Source: a virus. Taken from it: a stretch of DNA of 22,684 nt. The notes beneath the pieces were generated by a model. It saw nothing but the letters and a program-made list of their open reading frames with translations, made no database searches and had not been told where the DNA came from. The DNA lies in IMG/VR virus record IMGVR_UViG_3300009507_000138, positions 1-22,684 of that record, one strand, 5' to 3'. Positions 13,277-21,374 of this stretch are shown here, in pieces (within the stretch, counting starts at the first letter, position 1; every line of letters begins with the position of its first letter). The translations under genes were made by a program, and so were the position numbers.

Positions 13277-14262
13277 TTAGAGCAGTAGATTGGGCAACCG
13301 ATAAAGCAGACGAAAGAGAAAGAAAAGGTAAAAATAGAACAGACCCTTACATAGCCGCTTGTGCTCAAGGTATAACTGATTGTGAATACGTTAGAACTGA
13401 AAGACTAGATTTAGATAATGATAAATCGCCTTGTATTTTTAGAGGTCTTGGTAAATCACCACTTATTCATAAATGCATAGAAAAAGGCATAGACTTTTAT
13501 TATATTGACACAGGTTATTTTGGTAACTTTGGTACTAAAAAGTGGCATAGAATTTCTAAAAATAATTTACAAACTTTAAATCATATAGGTGGAAAAGAAA
13601 TTTATAAAACACTATTTGGTCTTACATATGGTGTAAAATATAAGAACGATCCTACAAAATCAATGCCTAGGACCTTTCATCACAAAGAACAACACATCTT
13701 TGATGATAGATTTGATAGAATGGGTTTAGGTTTAAGAACAAATCAAATATACACTAGACGAGCAAGATCAAACAGAATATTACTAGTGCCACCTAGTCAA
13801 AAAGTATTTAATCATTTTGGTGGTGACGCTGGTGAATGGACTGAAAGATTTTTAAAAGAGTCAAAAAAATACACAAACAGAGAGATTGTATTAAGACCAA
13901 AAGCAAGTAGAAGTGACAGACAATCCTTTTCTTTACAAGATCAATTAATAAAAGAAGAATTTGATTCACTAATTACTTTTAATAGTATTGCTTCGTTAGA
14001 GGCAATAGTAAAAGGTTTTCCTGCTACAACTTTAGGGCCTAACGCTGGAGCCTATTTGTCTAATACAGATATTAAAAACATAGACAATCCAAAATATCCT
14101 AAAGAAGGACATATAATAGAACATATGTTTTACCTATCATTATGTCAATTTACATCCGAAGAAATGGCAAGTGGTTGGGCATTTAAAGTAATTAATCAAT
14201 TACAAGGTGGCCAAAAACCTAATAACTTTAAACTAGGACCTCATAAAGCAACATTATATTAA
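13273..14262 (+). CDS. Glycosyltransferase-like protein, GT-B type, paralogue of the previous gene
   Basis: This 329-residue protein shows a C-terminal half (residues about 165-329) like that of its neighbour: RILLVPPSQ as a first strand, KKYTNREIVLRPKAS matching RKYTDRYIVVRTHSG, then FNSIASLEAIVKGFPATTL at about 236-254. N237, S238 and E243 in the last segment resemble the donor-binding loop of capsule glycosyltransferases. NIDNPKY and a helical C-terminus follow. The N-terminal half differs more, as expected if acceptors differ. Both junctions are overlapping (ATGA and TAATG). Transferase activity and sugar specificity are inferred, not shown. Confidence 0.68.
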   Translation: MIRAVDWATDKADERERKGKNRTDPYIAACAQGITDCEYVRTERLDLDNDKSPCIFRGLGKSPLIHKCIEKGIDFYYIDTGYFGNFGTKKWHRISKNNLQTLNHIGGKEIYKTLFGLTYGVKYKNDPTKSMPRTFHHKEQHIFDDRFDRMGLGLRTNQIYTRRARSNRILLVPPSQKVFNHFGGDAGEWTERFLKESKKYTNREIVLRPKASRSDRQSFSLQDQLIKEEFDSLITFNSIASLEAIVKGFPATTLGPNAGAYLSNTDIKNIDNPKYPKEGHIIEHMFYLSLCQFTSEEMASGWAFKVINQLQGGQKPNNFKLGPHKATLY

Positions 14263-15245
14263 TGAATATAAAATTTTTATTACCAAAGGCCAGAGCCTTC
14301 CTTGAAAAAGGTAAAATACCTAAAAGAGCCTCACAAAGATTTAGAGGTTTAATACCGTTACAACATATGTTACCAACAGATGGTTTTATTGATAAAGTTG
14401 AAGAGGCTAATAAAGATGATTTAGTAATTATGTCAAAGTCAATTGGCGTAAAAGATTTTTTATATTTAAAAGAAAAAGGTATTAAGTTTGTATTTGACAT
14501 ATGCGATAACAAGTGGCGATTAGGTAAAGACTCTATTGAAAATACAAAAATAATGGATACTGGTTGTAAACACGCTAACTTAATTACAACCACTTGTAAA
14601 GAGTTAAGAGCAAAGATATTTGAAGAATCAGGTAAGACAGCTATAATCATAGACGACCCTTTTGAAAGAGGCATTGAAGAACCTAGATTTAAACCAGACC
14701 TAAAAAATTTAAATTTTTGTTATTTTGGTGGTCGTAAAAGTTTTTCGTTAGTGGATTGGGAAGAAACCATAGCTATTTTAGACTTTGTTTGTAAAAAACT
14801 AGGAGCAAATTACACACTAAATTGTATGACACAAAAACATCTACAAGTTTCGGAAGAACTAACTCATCATTACCACCCTAAAGGCCGTTTAAAAATGTAT
14901 GAATGGGATTACGAACTACAAAAAGAAATGGTAAGAAAAAGTGACTTTGTATTAATACCTATACCTGTTGATGGTTTCTCACCGGTGATTGCTTTTAAAA
15001 GCCCTAATAGAGTTATAGATAGTATAGCACAAGGTAGATATGTTATAACTACTAGGGGTGTAACTAGTTATAGAAATTATATAGATTTTATAGGCTGGGG
15101 CTCTATACAAAATAGTATTAAGTGGGCAATAAACAATCCTAAATCAGTTTTGAATAAAATAAAACAAGGCCAAAAACATATAATGAAACATCACTTACCA
15201 GAAGTAATAGCAAAACAATGGATGAGTTTGAGGAAAAAGATATGA
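14262..15245 (+). CDS. Glycosyltransferase, GT-B (GT4-like)
   Basis: This 327-residue protein has an N-terminal half with KFVFDICDNKW (about 75-85) and a NLITTTCKEL strand. The C-terminal half starts with LNFCYFGGRKS (about 150-160) and ends with FVLIPIPVDG and SPNRVIDSIAQGRYVITT (from residue 247). The last is the SPNR-x-x-D/E-x-x-x-x-G-x-x-V pattern seen at the nucleotide-sugar site of GT4-like enzymes. There is no membrane segment, so it should work in the cytoplasm on a sugar or lipid-linked acceptor. It is coupled upstream by TAATG and downstream by ATGA at 15242-15245. Confidence 0.75.
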   Translation: MNIKFLLPKARAFLEKGKIPKRASQRFRGLIPLQHMLPTDGFIDKVEEANKDDLVIMSKSIGVKDFLYLKEKGIKFVFDICDNKWRLGKDSIENTKIMDTGCKHANLITTTCKELRAKIFEESGKTAIIIDDPFERGIEEPRFKPDLKNLNFCYFGGRKSFSLVDWEETIAILDFVCKKLGANYTLNCMTQKHLQVSEELTHHYHPKGRLKMYEWDYELQKEMVRKSDFVLIPIPVDGFSPVIAFKSPNRVIDSIAQGRYVITTRGVTSYRNYIDFIGWGSIQNSIKWAINNPKSVLNKIKQGQKHIMKHHLPEVIAKQWMSLRKKI

Positions 15246-16294
15246 AAATATTTGATGATGTAAAAAAAAGAATACTATTAACAGGTGGTGCTGGATTTAT
15301 AGCACACCACACAATTAGACATTTACTACAAAATACAGATTGGGAAATTGTATCGTTAGATAGATTAGATTATTCTGGTAATTTAAATAGAATTTCTGAT
15401 ATGATGAAAGAGTTTGATAAAGAAACACAAAAAAGAGTTAGAATAGTTTACCACGATTTAAGAGCTGAGGTAAATGAAATGTTGACTGCTGACCTTGGTA
15501 AGTTTGATTATATTGTACATATGGCTGCCTCATCACACGTAGATAGATCAATAGAAGACCCTATGACATTTGTATTAGATAACGTTGTAGCTACTTGTAA
15601 TATATTAAACTTTGGCCGTAAACAAGAAAACTTGGATAGATTTATTTACTTTTCAACAGATGAAGTATTTGGCCCAGCACCAAAAGGTGTAAACTATAAA
15701 GAAAGAGATAGATACAACTCAACTAATCCATACTCTGCTACAAAGGCAGGTGGTGAGGAGTTGTGTGTTGCTTTTGAAAATACTTATGATATGCCAATCT
15801 ATATTACCCATACAATGAATGTATTTGGTGAAAGACAACATCCAGAAAAATTTATACCAATGACAATCAAAAATGTTAGAGATGGTAATTTGGTCACTAT
15901 TCATAGTGATAAAGATAAAAAAATACCAGGTAGCAGACACTACATACACGCTAAAGATGTGGCTGATGGTATGTTATTTTTATTAAAAAATCAGGATAAA
16001 ATTAGTGGTTTAGATAAAGATTACGGTGGTGCTAAGTGTCCTAAATTTAATTTAGTAGGTCCTGTTGAATGGGATAATTTAGTGTTAGCACAAAAGATTT
16101 CTATGGCACAAAACAAAGAATTAAAATATGAAATGGTGGACTTTCATACTAGTAGACCCGGCCACGATTTAAGATATGCTTTAGATGGTTCATTTATGAA
16201 AGAGTTAGGTTGGGAACCAAAAGTTTCTATTGAAGAAAGAATAAGTCAGGTTGTAAATTGGACTTTAAATAATGACAGGTGGTTAAAATCTTAA
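15242..16294 (+). CDS. rmlB-like: NDP-glucose 4,6-dehydratase, RmlB-like
   Basis: This extended short-chain dehydrogenase should convert a dTDP- or other NDP-hexose to its 4-keto-6-deoxy form, the entry to most deoxy and amino sugars. From the ATG at 15242 (350 residues) the marks are TGGAGFIA (residues 14-21) for NAD, DYSGNL, AASSHVDRSIEDP, STDEVFG with T139-D140-E141, Y164-x-x-x-K168 (YSATK), FGERQHPEKFIP and SRPGHDLRYA, all close to RmlB. The ATG at 15242 is preferred over 15218 because it forms an ATGA overlap with the upstream stop and has GAGG upstream. No rmlC or rmlD homologue is visible nearby, so rhamnose is not the obvious product. Confidence 0.9.
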   Translation: MKIFDDVKKRILLTGGAGFIAHHTIRHLLQNTDWEIVSLDRLDYSGNLNRISDMMKEFDKETQKRVRIVYHDLRAEVNEMLTADLGKFDYIVHMAASSHVDRSIEDPMTFVLDNVVATCNILNFGRKQENLDRFIYFSTDEVFGPAPKGVNYKERDRYNSTNPYSATKAGGEELCVAFENTYDMPIYITHTMNVFGERQHPEKFIPMTIKNVRDGNLVTIHSDKDKKIPGSRHYIHAKDVADGMLFLLKNQDKISGLDKDYGGAKCPKFNLVGPVEWDNLVLAQKISMAQNKELKYEMVDFHTSRPGHDLRYALDGSFMKELGWEPKVSIEERISQVVNWTLNNDRWLKS

Positions 16295-16950
16295 TGAAAA
16301 AATTTAACGAACTATTTAAAGAACACACAGGCGAGAGTATATTAAAGTGGTCTAATTATGGCGACATATATGATAAACACTTTGCTCCGTTTAGAGACCA
16401 GCCAATAAACATACTAGAGATAGGTGTATTAAAAGGCGGCTCAATGAGATTGTGGGAAAAATATTTTCCAAAGGCTAATATTTTTGGCATAGACATAGAT
16501 GAAGAATGTTTACAATATCAATCAGATAGAACAAAAATATTCATAGGTGATCAAGGTGATGTATCTTTTTTAAGAAACGTTAAGGCAAAAGTACCTAGAA
16601 TTGACATACTAATAGATGATGGTAGTCATAGAGCAAAAGATCAAAAGACTACCTTTGATGAAATGTATTACCACGTTAGAAAACCTGGTGTATATCTTAT
16701 AGAAGATATAGAATTAAATTATTGGCCTAGTAAAGACAAAGATAAACCTGATAATTTTATGACATATATGAAAAACAAAATTGATGAAATGAACGTAAGA
16801 AGAACTATGAGCCGTAAAATTTCAGAATCATATCCGTTCAAAGACACCGAAGTTAGATTTAATAACTCAACAAATAGTATTTCTTTTTATGAAAACGTGG
16901 TTGTATTAGAAAAACAAGAAATGCCAAAGGCTAAGGAAATTAAAAGATGA
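16294..16950 (+). CDS. SAM-dependent methyltransferase, class I
   Basis: From the ATG at 16294, which shares bases with the upstream stop (TAATG), the protein has 218 residues. The SAM site is visible as LEIGVLKGGS (41-50), with the acidic ribose-binding GIDID at 65-69 and LIDDGSH at 106-112. IGVLKGGS with DDGSH is typical of the group that includes sugar O-methyltransferases of the TylF/ElmMI and cephalosporin-hydroxylase-like type, where the Asp pair and His bind metal. A role in O-methylating a sugar of the phage-encoded glycan fits the context. An in-frame GTG at 16279 would add five residues but breaks the coupling pattern. Confidence 0.82.
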   Translation: MKKFNELFKEHTGESILKWSNYGDIYDKHFAPFRDQPINILEIGVLKGGSMRLWEKYFPKANIFGIDIDEECLQYQSDRTKIFIGDQGDVSFLRNVKAKVPRIDILIDDGSHRAKDQKTTFDEMYYHVRKPGVYLIEDIELNYWPSKDKDKPDNFMTYMKNKIDEMNVRRTMSRKISESYPFKDTEVRFNNSTNSISFYENVVVLEKQEMPKAKEIKR

Positions 16951-17579
16951 AACAAGTAAAAGGGTGGTGGCTACCAGATACAGACACAGATTTTGATAGA
17001 TGGATTTTAGATGGTGAATATCAAAAGAAACAAAGAGACGCTATACTAGAGTTTGTAAATAAAGATGGTAATGCCATTGACATAGGCGCTCACGTTGGCT
17101 TTTGGTTAAGAGATATGTGTAAACAATTTAAACACGTTTATGCCTTTGAACCCATAGAAGAAGTCAGACAATGTTTAGCAAAAAATGTTATTGCTGAAAA
17201 TTACTCAACATATTCTGTTGGTCTAGGTGCTAAGAATGATAATATAAAAGTAAATTATAATCCAGCAGAAACAGGTAATACACACGCTTCAAAAGACGGT
17301 AATCAAACCATAACAATTAGAAAACTAGATGATATGAATTTACCAAAGATAGATTACATTAAGGTAGATACAGAGGGTTTTGAAATAGAAGTATTAAAAG
17401 GTGGTGAGAAAATGATAGAAGAATATAAACCTTTTGTACACGTAGAAGTAAAAGGTAAAGTTTTAGTAAAACAAGGTCTATCTAGTGATGATGTTGATGA
17501 ATATTTAAAATCAATAAATTACAAAGAGGTGTTTAGAATTAGTAGTGAAAGGGTATATGCACATAGTAATAGCAGGTAA
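16947..17579 (+). CDS. FkbM-family methyltransferase
   Basis: This 210-residue protein matches the FkbM family of SAM-dependent O-methyltransferases. It has AIDIGAHVGFW (about 43-53) for SAM binding, YAFEP (65-69), and IDYIKVDTEGFEIEVLKGG (about 135-153), the family hallmark. FkbM members methylate hydroxyls on polyketides and, often in glycan clusters, on sugars. It overlaps the preceding methyltransferase by ATGA and the next gene by 23 bases. Two different methyltransferases in a row suggest two methylated positions or two sugars, or capping of the glycan end; this is inference. Confidence 0.88.
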   Translation: MKQVKGWWLPDTDTDFDRWILDGEYQKKQRDAILEFVNKDGNAIDIGAHVGFWLRDMCKQFKHVYAFEPIEEVRQCLAKNVIAENYSTYSVGLGAKNDNIKVNYNPAETGNTHASKDGNQTITIRKLDDMNLPKIDYIKVDTEGFEIEVLKGGEKMIEEYKPFVHVEVKGKVLVKQGLSSDDVDEYLKSINYKEVFRISSERVYAHSNSR

Positions 17580-18303
17580 AAACAAATGTGCTATTGAAGC
17601 ACATAAGTATTTGAGAAACAAATATCCTAAACACAAAATTATAGGTGTTGCTAATTCAGATGATGATGTAAATGATGGTTGGCAGCCCTCTTTTAAAAAG
17701 TATCTATTAAAGAATAGATATACAGAATATAGATTAAACGATTGTTATGATTTAGAAGATATGATATTTTTTTCTGTTGAGTTTGATCAGATTATTAAAA
17801 CAGAAAATTTTAAGTCAAAGAAACTTTTTAATTTACATTTTAGTTTACTACCAAAGTATAGAGGTTGTCATACTAATTTTGTTCAACTATACAATGGTGA
17901 GAGATATAGTGGTGTAACTTTACACGAAATAGATAATAGTATTGATGGTGGACCTATTATATCACAAATGAAATTTAAGATTAGAATAAATCATACAGCA
18001 CAAGAGAACTATGTTAGACTTATGAATACTGCTGTCAAACTATTTAAATGTAAGATAGAAAATGTTATAGATAATAATTATAAGTCTAAACCACAAGATG
18101 AAAAACTAGCTGGTAAATATTATGATAGAGAAAGTGTTGACTATAAATCACTTAAAAGTATGGTTGTTGAGCCTAAAGATTTAGATACACATAACAAATT
18201 GAGAGCTTTGATATTTCCTGCCTTTCAATATCCTATTGTAAATGGCAAAGAAGTAAAACGAAGTCTATATAAGAATGGTAAGTTTATATGCGAATATGTT
18301 TAA
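17557..18303 (+). CDS. Sugar N-formyltransferase-like protein
   Basis: The protein belongs to the formyltransferase fold shared by methionyl-tRNA formyltransferase and dTDP-amino-sugar N-formyltransferases such as VioF, QdtF and WlaRD. The catalytic set is N92-x-H94 (NLHFSLLPKYRG) and D130 (SIDGGP), with the usual 38-residue Asn-Asp spacing, and G-V-T-L-H in between. It uses N10-formyl-tetrahydrofolate. Here the neighbouring aminotransferase makes an amino-sugar substrate likely. I start at ATG 17557 (248 residues; MHIVIAG), since GTG at 17545 only adds MKGY. It overlaps both neighbours (23 and 16 bases). Methionyl-tRNA formylation is less likely given the context and the size. Confidence 0.85.
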   Translation: MHIVIAGKNKCAIEAHKYLRNKYPKHKIIGVANSDDDVNDGWQPSFKKYLLKNRYTEYRLNDCYDLEDMIFFSVEFDQIIKTENFKSKKLFNLHFSLLPKYRGCHTNFVQLYNGERYSGVTLHEIDNSIDGGPIISQMKFKIRINHTAQENYVRLMNTAVKLFKCKIENVIDNNYKSKPQDEKLAGKYYDRESVDYKSLKSMVVEPKDLDTHNKLRALIFPAFQYPIVNGKEVKRSLYKNGKFICEYV

Positions 18304-19199
18304 TAGGTTATGGTTATTGGGGTAAGAATTTAGCCAGAGTTTTTGGTAAAGATTTAGTTGCTATATGTGATAACAACCAAGAGAATTTAGACAAAGCAAA
18401 AGAACTTTATGATGTTCAATATTTTTCTAGTAAAGATGAACTATATCAAAGTAATTTAGAATATGATACCGTTGCTATTGCTACAAAAGCAGATACACAT
18501 TTTGAATTAGCAACCACATTTCTAATAGCAGGTAAGAATATATGGTTAGAAAAACCTGCTTGTATTAAAACAAAAGATATTGAATACTTAATAAAGATAA
18601 GAAAAGATAATAAAGTATTTGTAGACCACACATTTGTTTACCACCCAGCAATACAAAAAATTAAATCATTAGATATTGGCACACCATTATATTACGATAG
18701 TCATAGAATTAGTTTAGGTTTATTTCAAAAAGATGTTGACGCTATACTAGATTTAGCAATACACGATTTATCTATATTAGATTATTTGTATCCAGACCTA
18801 GTGTTAGATAAAAAAAGTATTATAAAGAACAATCATATAAACGACAAAGCAAATCAATCAATATTAAATTTAAAATTTACAAATAATTTTACTGCTACCA
18901 TTAATGTAAATTGGGTAAGTCCTGTAAAGAAAAGAGAAATCATATTAGCAGGCTCAAATTCATCTATTATATTTGATGATATATCGGTAGAAAAAGTAAA
19001 AGTATATAACACAGGCGAGTTAGGTGATGACTATAATGTTAATTCTGTTAAAGGTTATACAAACATAGAAATACCTGATATGATAGAACCATTAGCTCAA
19101 GGCTATGAAGAATTTAAAAATAGTGTAAAAGAAGACAGGCAACCATTAACATCATTAGAAAGATCATTAAAGATACAAAGTTGGGTAAATCAATGGTAA
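18288..19199 (+). CDS. GFO/IDH/MocA-family oxidoreductase
   Basis: This 303-residue protein has a Rossmann start (ICLIGYGYWGKN, GxGxxG), the family EKP motif at 88-90 (LEKPAC), and LAIHDLSILDYL with H159 as the usual active-site histidine region. Members oxidise or reduce sugar hydroxyls with NAD(P), for example at C3 in the UDP-sugar WlbA/WbpB and dTDP-sugar KijD10 enzymes. Next to a C3-type aminotransferase, a C3 dehydrogenase or ketoreductase is a sensible guess. The ATG at 18288 overlaps the formyltransferase gene by 16 bases and gives the expected first strand. The stop overlaps the aminotransferase start by seven bases. Confidence 0.87.
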   Translation: MRICLIGYGYWGKNLARVFGKDLVAICDNNQENLDKAKELYDVQYFSSKDELYQSNLEYDTVAIATKADTHFELATTFLIAGKNIWLEKPACIKTKDIEYLIKIRKDNKVFVDHTFVYHPAIQKIKSLDIGTPLYYDSHRISLGLFQKDVDAILDLAIHDLSILDYLYPDLVLDKKSIIKNNHINDKANQSILNLKFTNNFTATINVNWVSPVKKREIILAGSNSSIIFDDISVEKVKVYNTGELGDDYNVNSVKGYTNIEIPDMIEPLAQGYEEFKNSVKEDRQPLTSLERSLKIQSWVNQW

Positions 19200-20236
19200 A
19201 ATATTATGATATGACATCAATTACTGAGCAAGTAAAAGATATGACTAGGCTTGAACTAGATACAATAATGAACAGCAATAACTATATTTACGATACAAAA
19301 GACTTTGAAGAAAGATTTAGGCAGTTTACAGGTGCTGGTTATTGTGTAGGTGTATCTAGTGGCACAGCTGCCTTACACTTAGCATTAAAGGCAATAGGCA
19401 TTAAACCAGGTGACCAAGTTGCCACGGTATCTCATACATTTAGAGCCACAGCGGCTGCTATAAAATATGTTGGTGCTGAACCTGTTTATGTTGACATAGA
19501 GCAACTTTCTTATTGTATGGATCCAGATGAGTTAGAAAATACATTAGAAAATAATCCTACTATAAAAGCAGTTATAGTTGTTCACTTATATGGTAATTCA
19601 GCAATGATAGAAAAGATTGCTGAGATGTGTAAGAAAAGAAATGTAAAACTAATAGAGGACTGTTCACAGGCACACGGTACTCGTAGAGTTAATAAACACG
19701 TGGGTACTTTTGGTGACATAGGAACTTTTAGTTTTTTCCCAGGCAAAGGCATAGGTGCTTTTGGTGACGCTGGTGCTTGTATTACTATGAATAAAGAATA
19801 CAATGATTATATCTCTGAAGCAAGAAGTTGGAAAGAAGATGAGATAGGTTATAATTATAGAATGTCAACAATTAATGGTAGATTTTTATATCATAAGATT
19901 GATAATTTTAAAAAAGTATTAGAAGAAAAAACATTAATTGCTAAAGAATATGACAGGCACTTTCGTAATTGTTCAGTAAGAGGTCAAGTAACACATAGTT
20001 ACCACATTTACCCTATACTACACAAACATAGAGATAAACTTATTTCGTATGCTAAAGAAAAAGGCGTAGAATTAAAATGTCATTATACTTTACCTGTACA
20101 CAAACTACCTGCTTATAAAACAGATAAGTATTCACTACCTGTTACAGATTTAATATCATCACAGCAGGTAAGTTTACCAATTTATCCTGGCGTGGATTAT
20201 AAAAAAGTTATTGAGGTAGTAAAAGAATTAATATGA
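19193..20236 (+). CDS. DegT/DnrJ/EryC1-type PLP sugar aminotransferase
   Basis: This 347-residue enzyme should transfer an amino group from glutamate to a keto sugar nucleotide. Family marks are GVSSGTAALHLAL, the PLP-binding D156 and Q159 in EDCSQAHG, and the Schiff-base Lys K185 in FSFFPGKGIGAFGDAGA. The PGK-x-x-GA-x-GDAGA wording is that of the C3 type (QdtB, FdtB, DesV, WbpE), not the GNK-x-x-x-x-GEGG of the C4 type (PerA, ArnB). The ATG at 19193 (MVKYYDM) overlaps the upstream stop by seven bases; an in-frame TTG at 19181 is less likely. The downstream junction is ATGA. Confidence 0.92.
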   Translation: MVKYYDMTSITEQVKDMTRLELDTIMNSNNYIYDTKDFEERFRQFTGAGYCVGVSSGTAALHLALKAIGIKPGDQVATVSHTFRATAAAIKYVGAEPVYVDIEQLSYCMDPDELENTLENNPTIKAVIVVHLYGNSAMIEKIAEMCKKRNVKLIEDCSQAHGTRRVNKHVGTFGDIGTFSFFPGKGIGAFGDAGACITMNKEYNDYISEARSWKEDEIGYNYRMSTINGRFLYHKIDNFKKVLEEKTLIAKEYDRHFRNCSVRGQVTHSYHIYPILHKHRDKLISYAKEKGVELKCHYTLPVHKLPAYKTDKYSLPVTDLISSQQVSLPIYPGVDYKKVIEVVKELI

Positions 20237-20517
20237 CATATCAACCATTACCAGACGAATTATATATTAGAAGAAGTACCATAGAGGGTATGGGTTTATT
20301 TGCTAAAACAGATATTGATGGTAATATTAATTTAGGTATGACCCATATAATTGTTAAAGGTGAAATTATAAGAACACCATTAGGAGGTTTTATAAATCAT
20401 AGTGATGAACCTAATTGTATAAAAATTAAAGAGGGAGATAGGTATAGTTTATTTACCTTGCGTGATATAAAAGCGGAAGAAGAAATAACATTGAAATATA
20501 CTTTTTATAAAATATGA
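20233..20517 (+). CDS. Minimal SET-domain protein (putative lysine methyltransferase)
   Basis: The 94-residue product is almost entirely a SET domain: EGMGLFAKTDI (18-28) is the first G-x-G segment, FINHSDEPNC (53-62) the N-H-S-x-x-x-N SAM-binding core, and TLRDIKAEEEITLKYTF (75-91) the final strand with the conserved Glu and Tyr. SET proteins methylate protein lysines. At 94 residues it is smaller than the viral vSET of chlorella virus PBCV-1 (about 120) and has only about 30 residues between the first and second motifs. It is ATGA-coupled at both ends to sugar enzymes. The target is unknown: a host protein, a phage protein or a glycan enzyme are all possible. Confidence 0.82.
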   Translation: MTYQPLPDELYIRRSTIEGMGLFAKTDIDGNINLGMTHIIVKGEIIRTPLGGFINHSDEPNCIKIKEGDRYSLFTLRDIKAEEEITLKYTFYKI

Positions 20518-21374
20518 TTAATTTTATACCATTTTTTAAAAGAAAAGATTTTAATGACGGCATTGAAGAACCTGAAGAAGTAAAACACTTCAATAGTTTT
20601 GGTGAAGGCTATGATTATTATTTAGATAGTTATAGGACATCTATGGGTTGGTATCATACAAGAGACCAGGCAAAGTTTTCTGTAGCGAGTGATGAGATTA
20701 CAGAGATAATGCCAGAGAGTGGTAGACCTTTTGATATGATAAGAGTAAAAGGTTTAAAAGATAAAAATATAATTGAGTCAAAAACTTTAGCAGAGACATA
20801 TGTATTTAATGAGGCAGACATAGATGGCACAATTGTATCAAGTGGTTGTGACCATTTAATTAATGGTAATTTTAACAAATGGGTTGATGATAATGATTTT
20901 GATATTGCGATACCATTAAGAAGAAAATCCAGAGTGAACAATGCTCTAATAATACAAAAGAAAAGAACTAAAAATACTATTGACTTTTTTAATTATAGAC
21001 TAGAAAAGTTTTACGAACTTAAAAAAGAAAATAGAGCTTGGTATGGCGACCAGAAAAGTTATGAAAGTTTATTTTTAGAAAAAGGTATACTAACTAAAGG
21101 TGTTAAAGGCTCTGGTAAACTTGGTGTACATAACATAATGGGTTGTAAAGTTTTAATTATACCTTATGGTGGTGATGTAGTAGGTACAAATATTGATGAT
21201 GTTTATGGTCATTATTTTTTTCCTAACGCTTTGTTTTTTGATTACAAAGGCGATAGAAAAAGAAAATATAAAATAGGGCTTGAAAGAGCAAGAGCTAAGT
21301 TTAGAGAGAATAAAGATCAATTTGCTAACAATGATGACTTCATCAATTTCAATAGTAAAAATACCAATGAATGA
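20514..21374 (+). CDS. Putative glycosyltransferase-like protein (GT-A-like)
   Basis: This 286-residue protein resembles nucleotide-diphospho-sugar transferase folds: an early strand with KFSVASDEITEIM, then IVSSGCDHLINGNFNKW with D113 where a DxD-like acidic site is expected, FDIAIPLRRKS, NNALIIQKK and WYGDQKSYESLF with D179-Q180. This series, including the late D-Q pair, is common in GT-A enzymes, but the usual DxD is not present as such. The C-terminus (KLGVHNIMGCKVLIIPYGG, YGHYFFPNALFFDYKG) appears well ordered. ATGA couples it to the SET gene. Assignment is moderate; an inactive transferase or another sugar enzyme is possible. Confidence 0.6.
   Translation: MINFIPFFKRKDFNDGIEEPEEVKHFNSFGEGYDYYLDSYRTSMGWYHTRDQAKFSVASDEITEIMPESGRPFDMIRVKGLKDKNIIESKTLAETYVFNEADIDGTIVSSGCDHLINGNFNKWVDDNDFDIAIPLRRKSRVNNALIIQKKRTKNTIDFFNYRLEKFYELKKENRAWYGDQKSYESLFLEKGILTKGVKGSGKLGVHNIMGCKVLIIPYGGDVVGTNIDDVYGHYFFPNALFFDYKGDRKRKYKIGLERARAKFRENKDQFANNDDFINFNSKNTNE

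Noticed and set aside
15218-15244. ATG at 15218 as start of the 4,6-dehydratase
   Set aside because: It would add eight charged residues overlapping the previous gene. The ATG at 15242 forms the ATGA junction typical of this operon and starts just before the NAD-binding strand.
14262-16294. A complete dTDP-rhamnose pathway
   Set aside because: Only the RmlB-like step is visible; no RmlC-type epimerase or RmlD-type reductase was found, and the single cupin does not show RmlC wording.
16294-17579. The two adjacent methyltransferases as a recent tandem duplication
   Set aside because: Their motifs differ (LEIGVLKGGS and DDGSH versus DIGAHVG and KVDTEGFE); they belong to different methyltransferase families.
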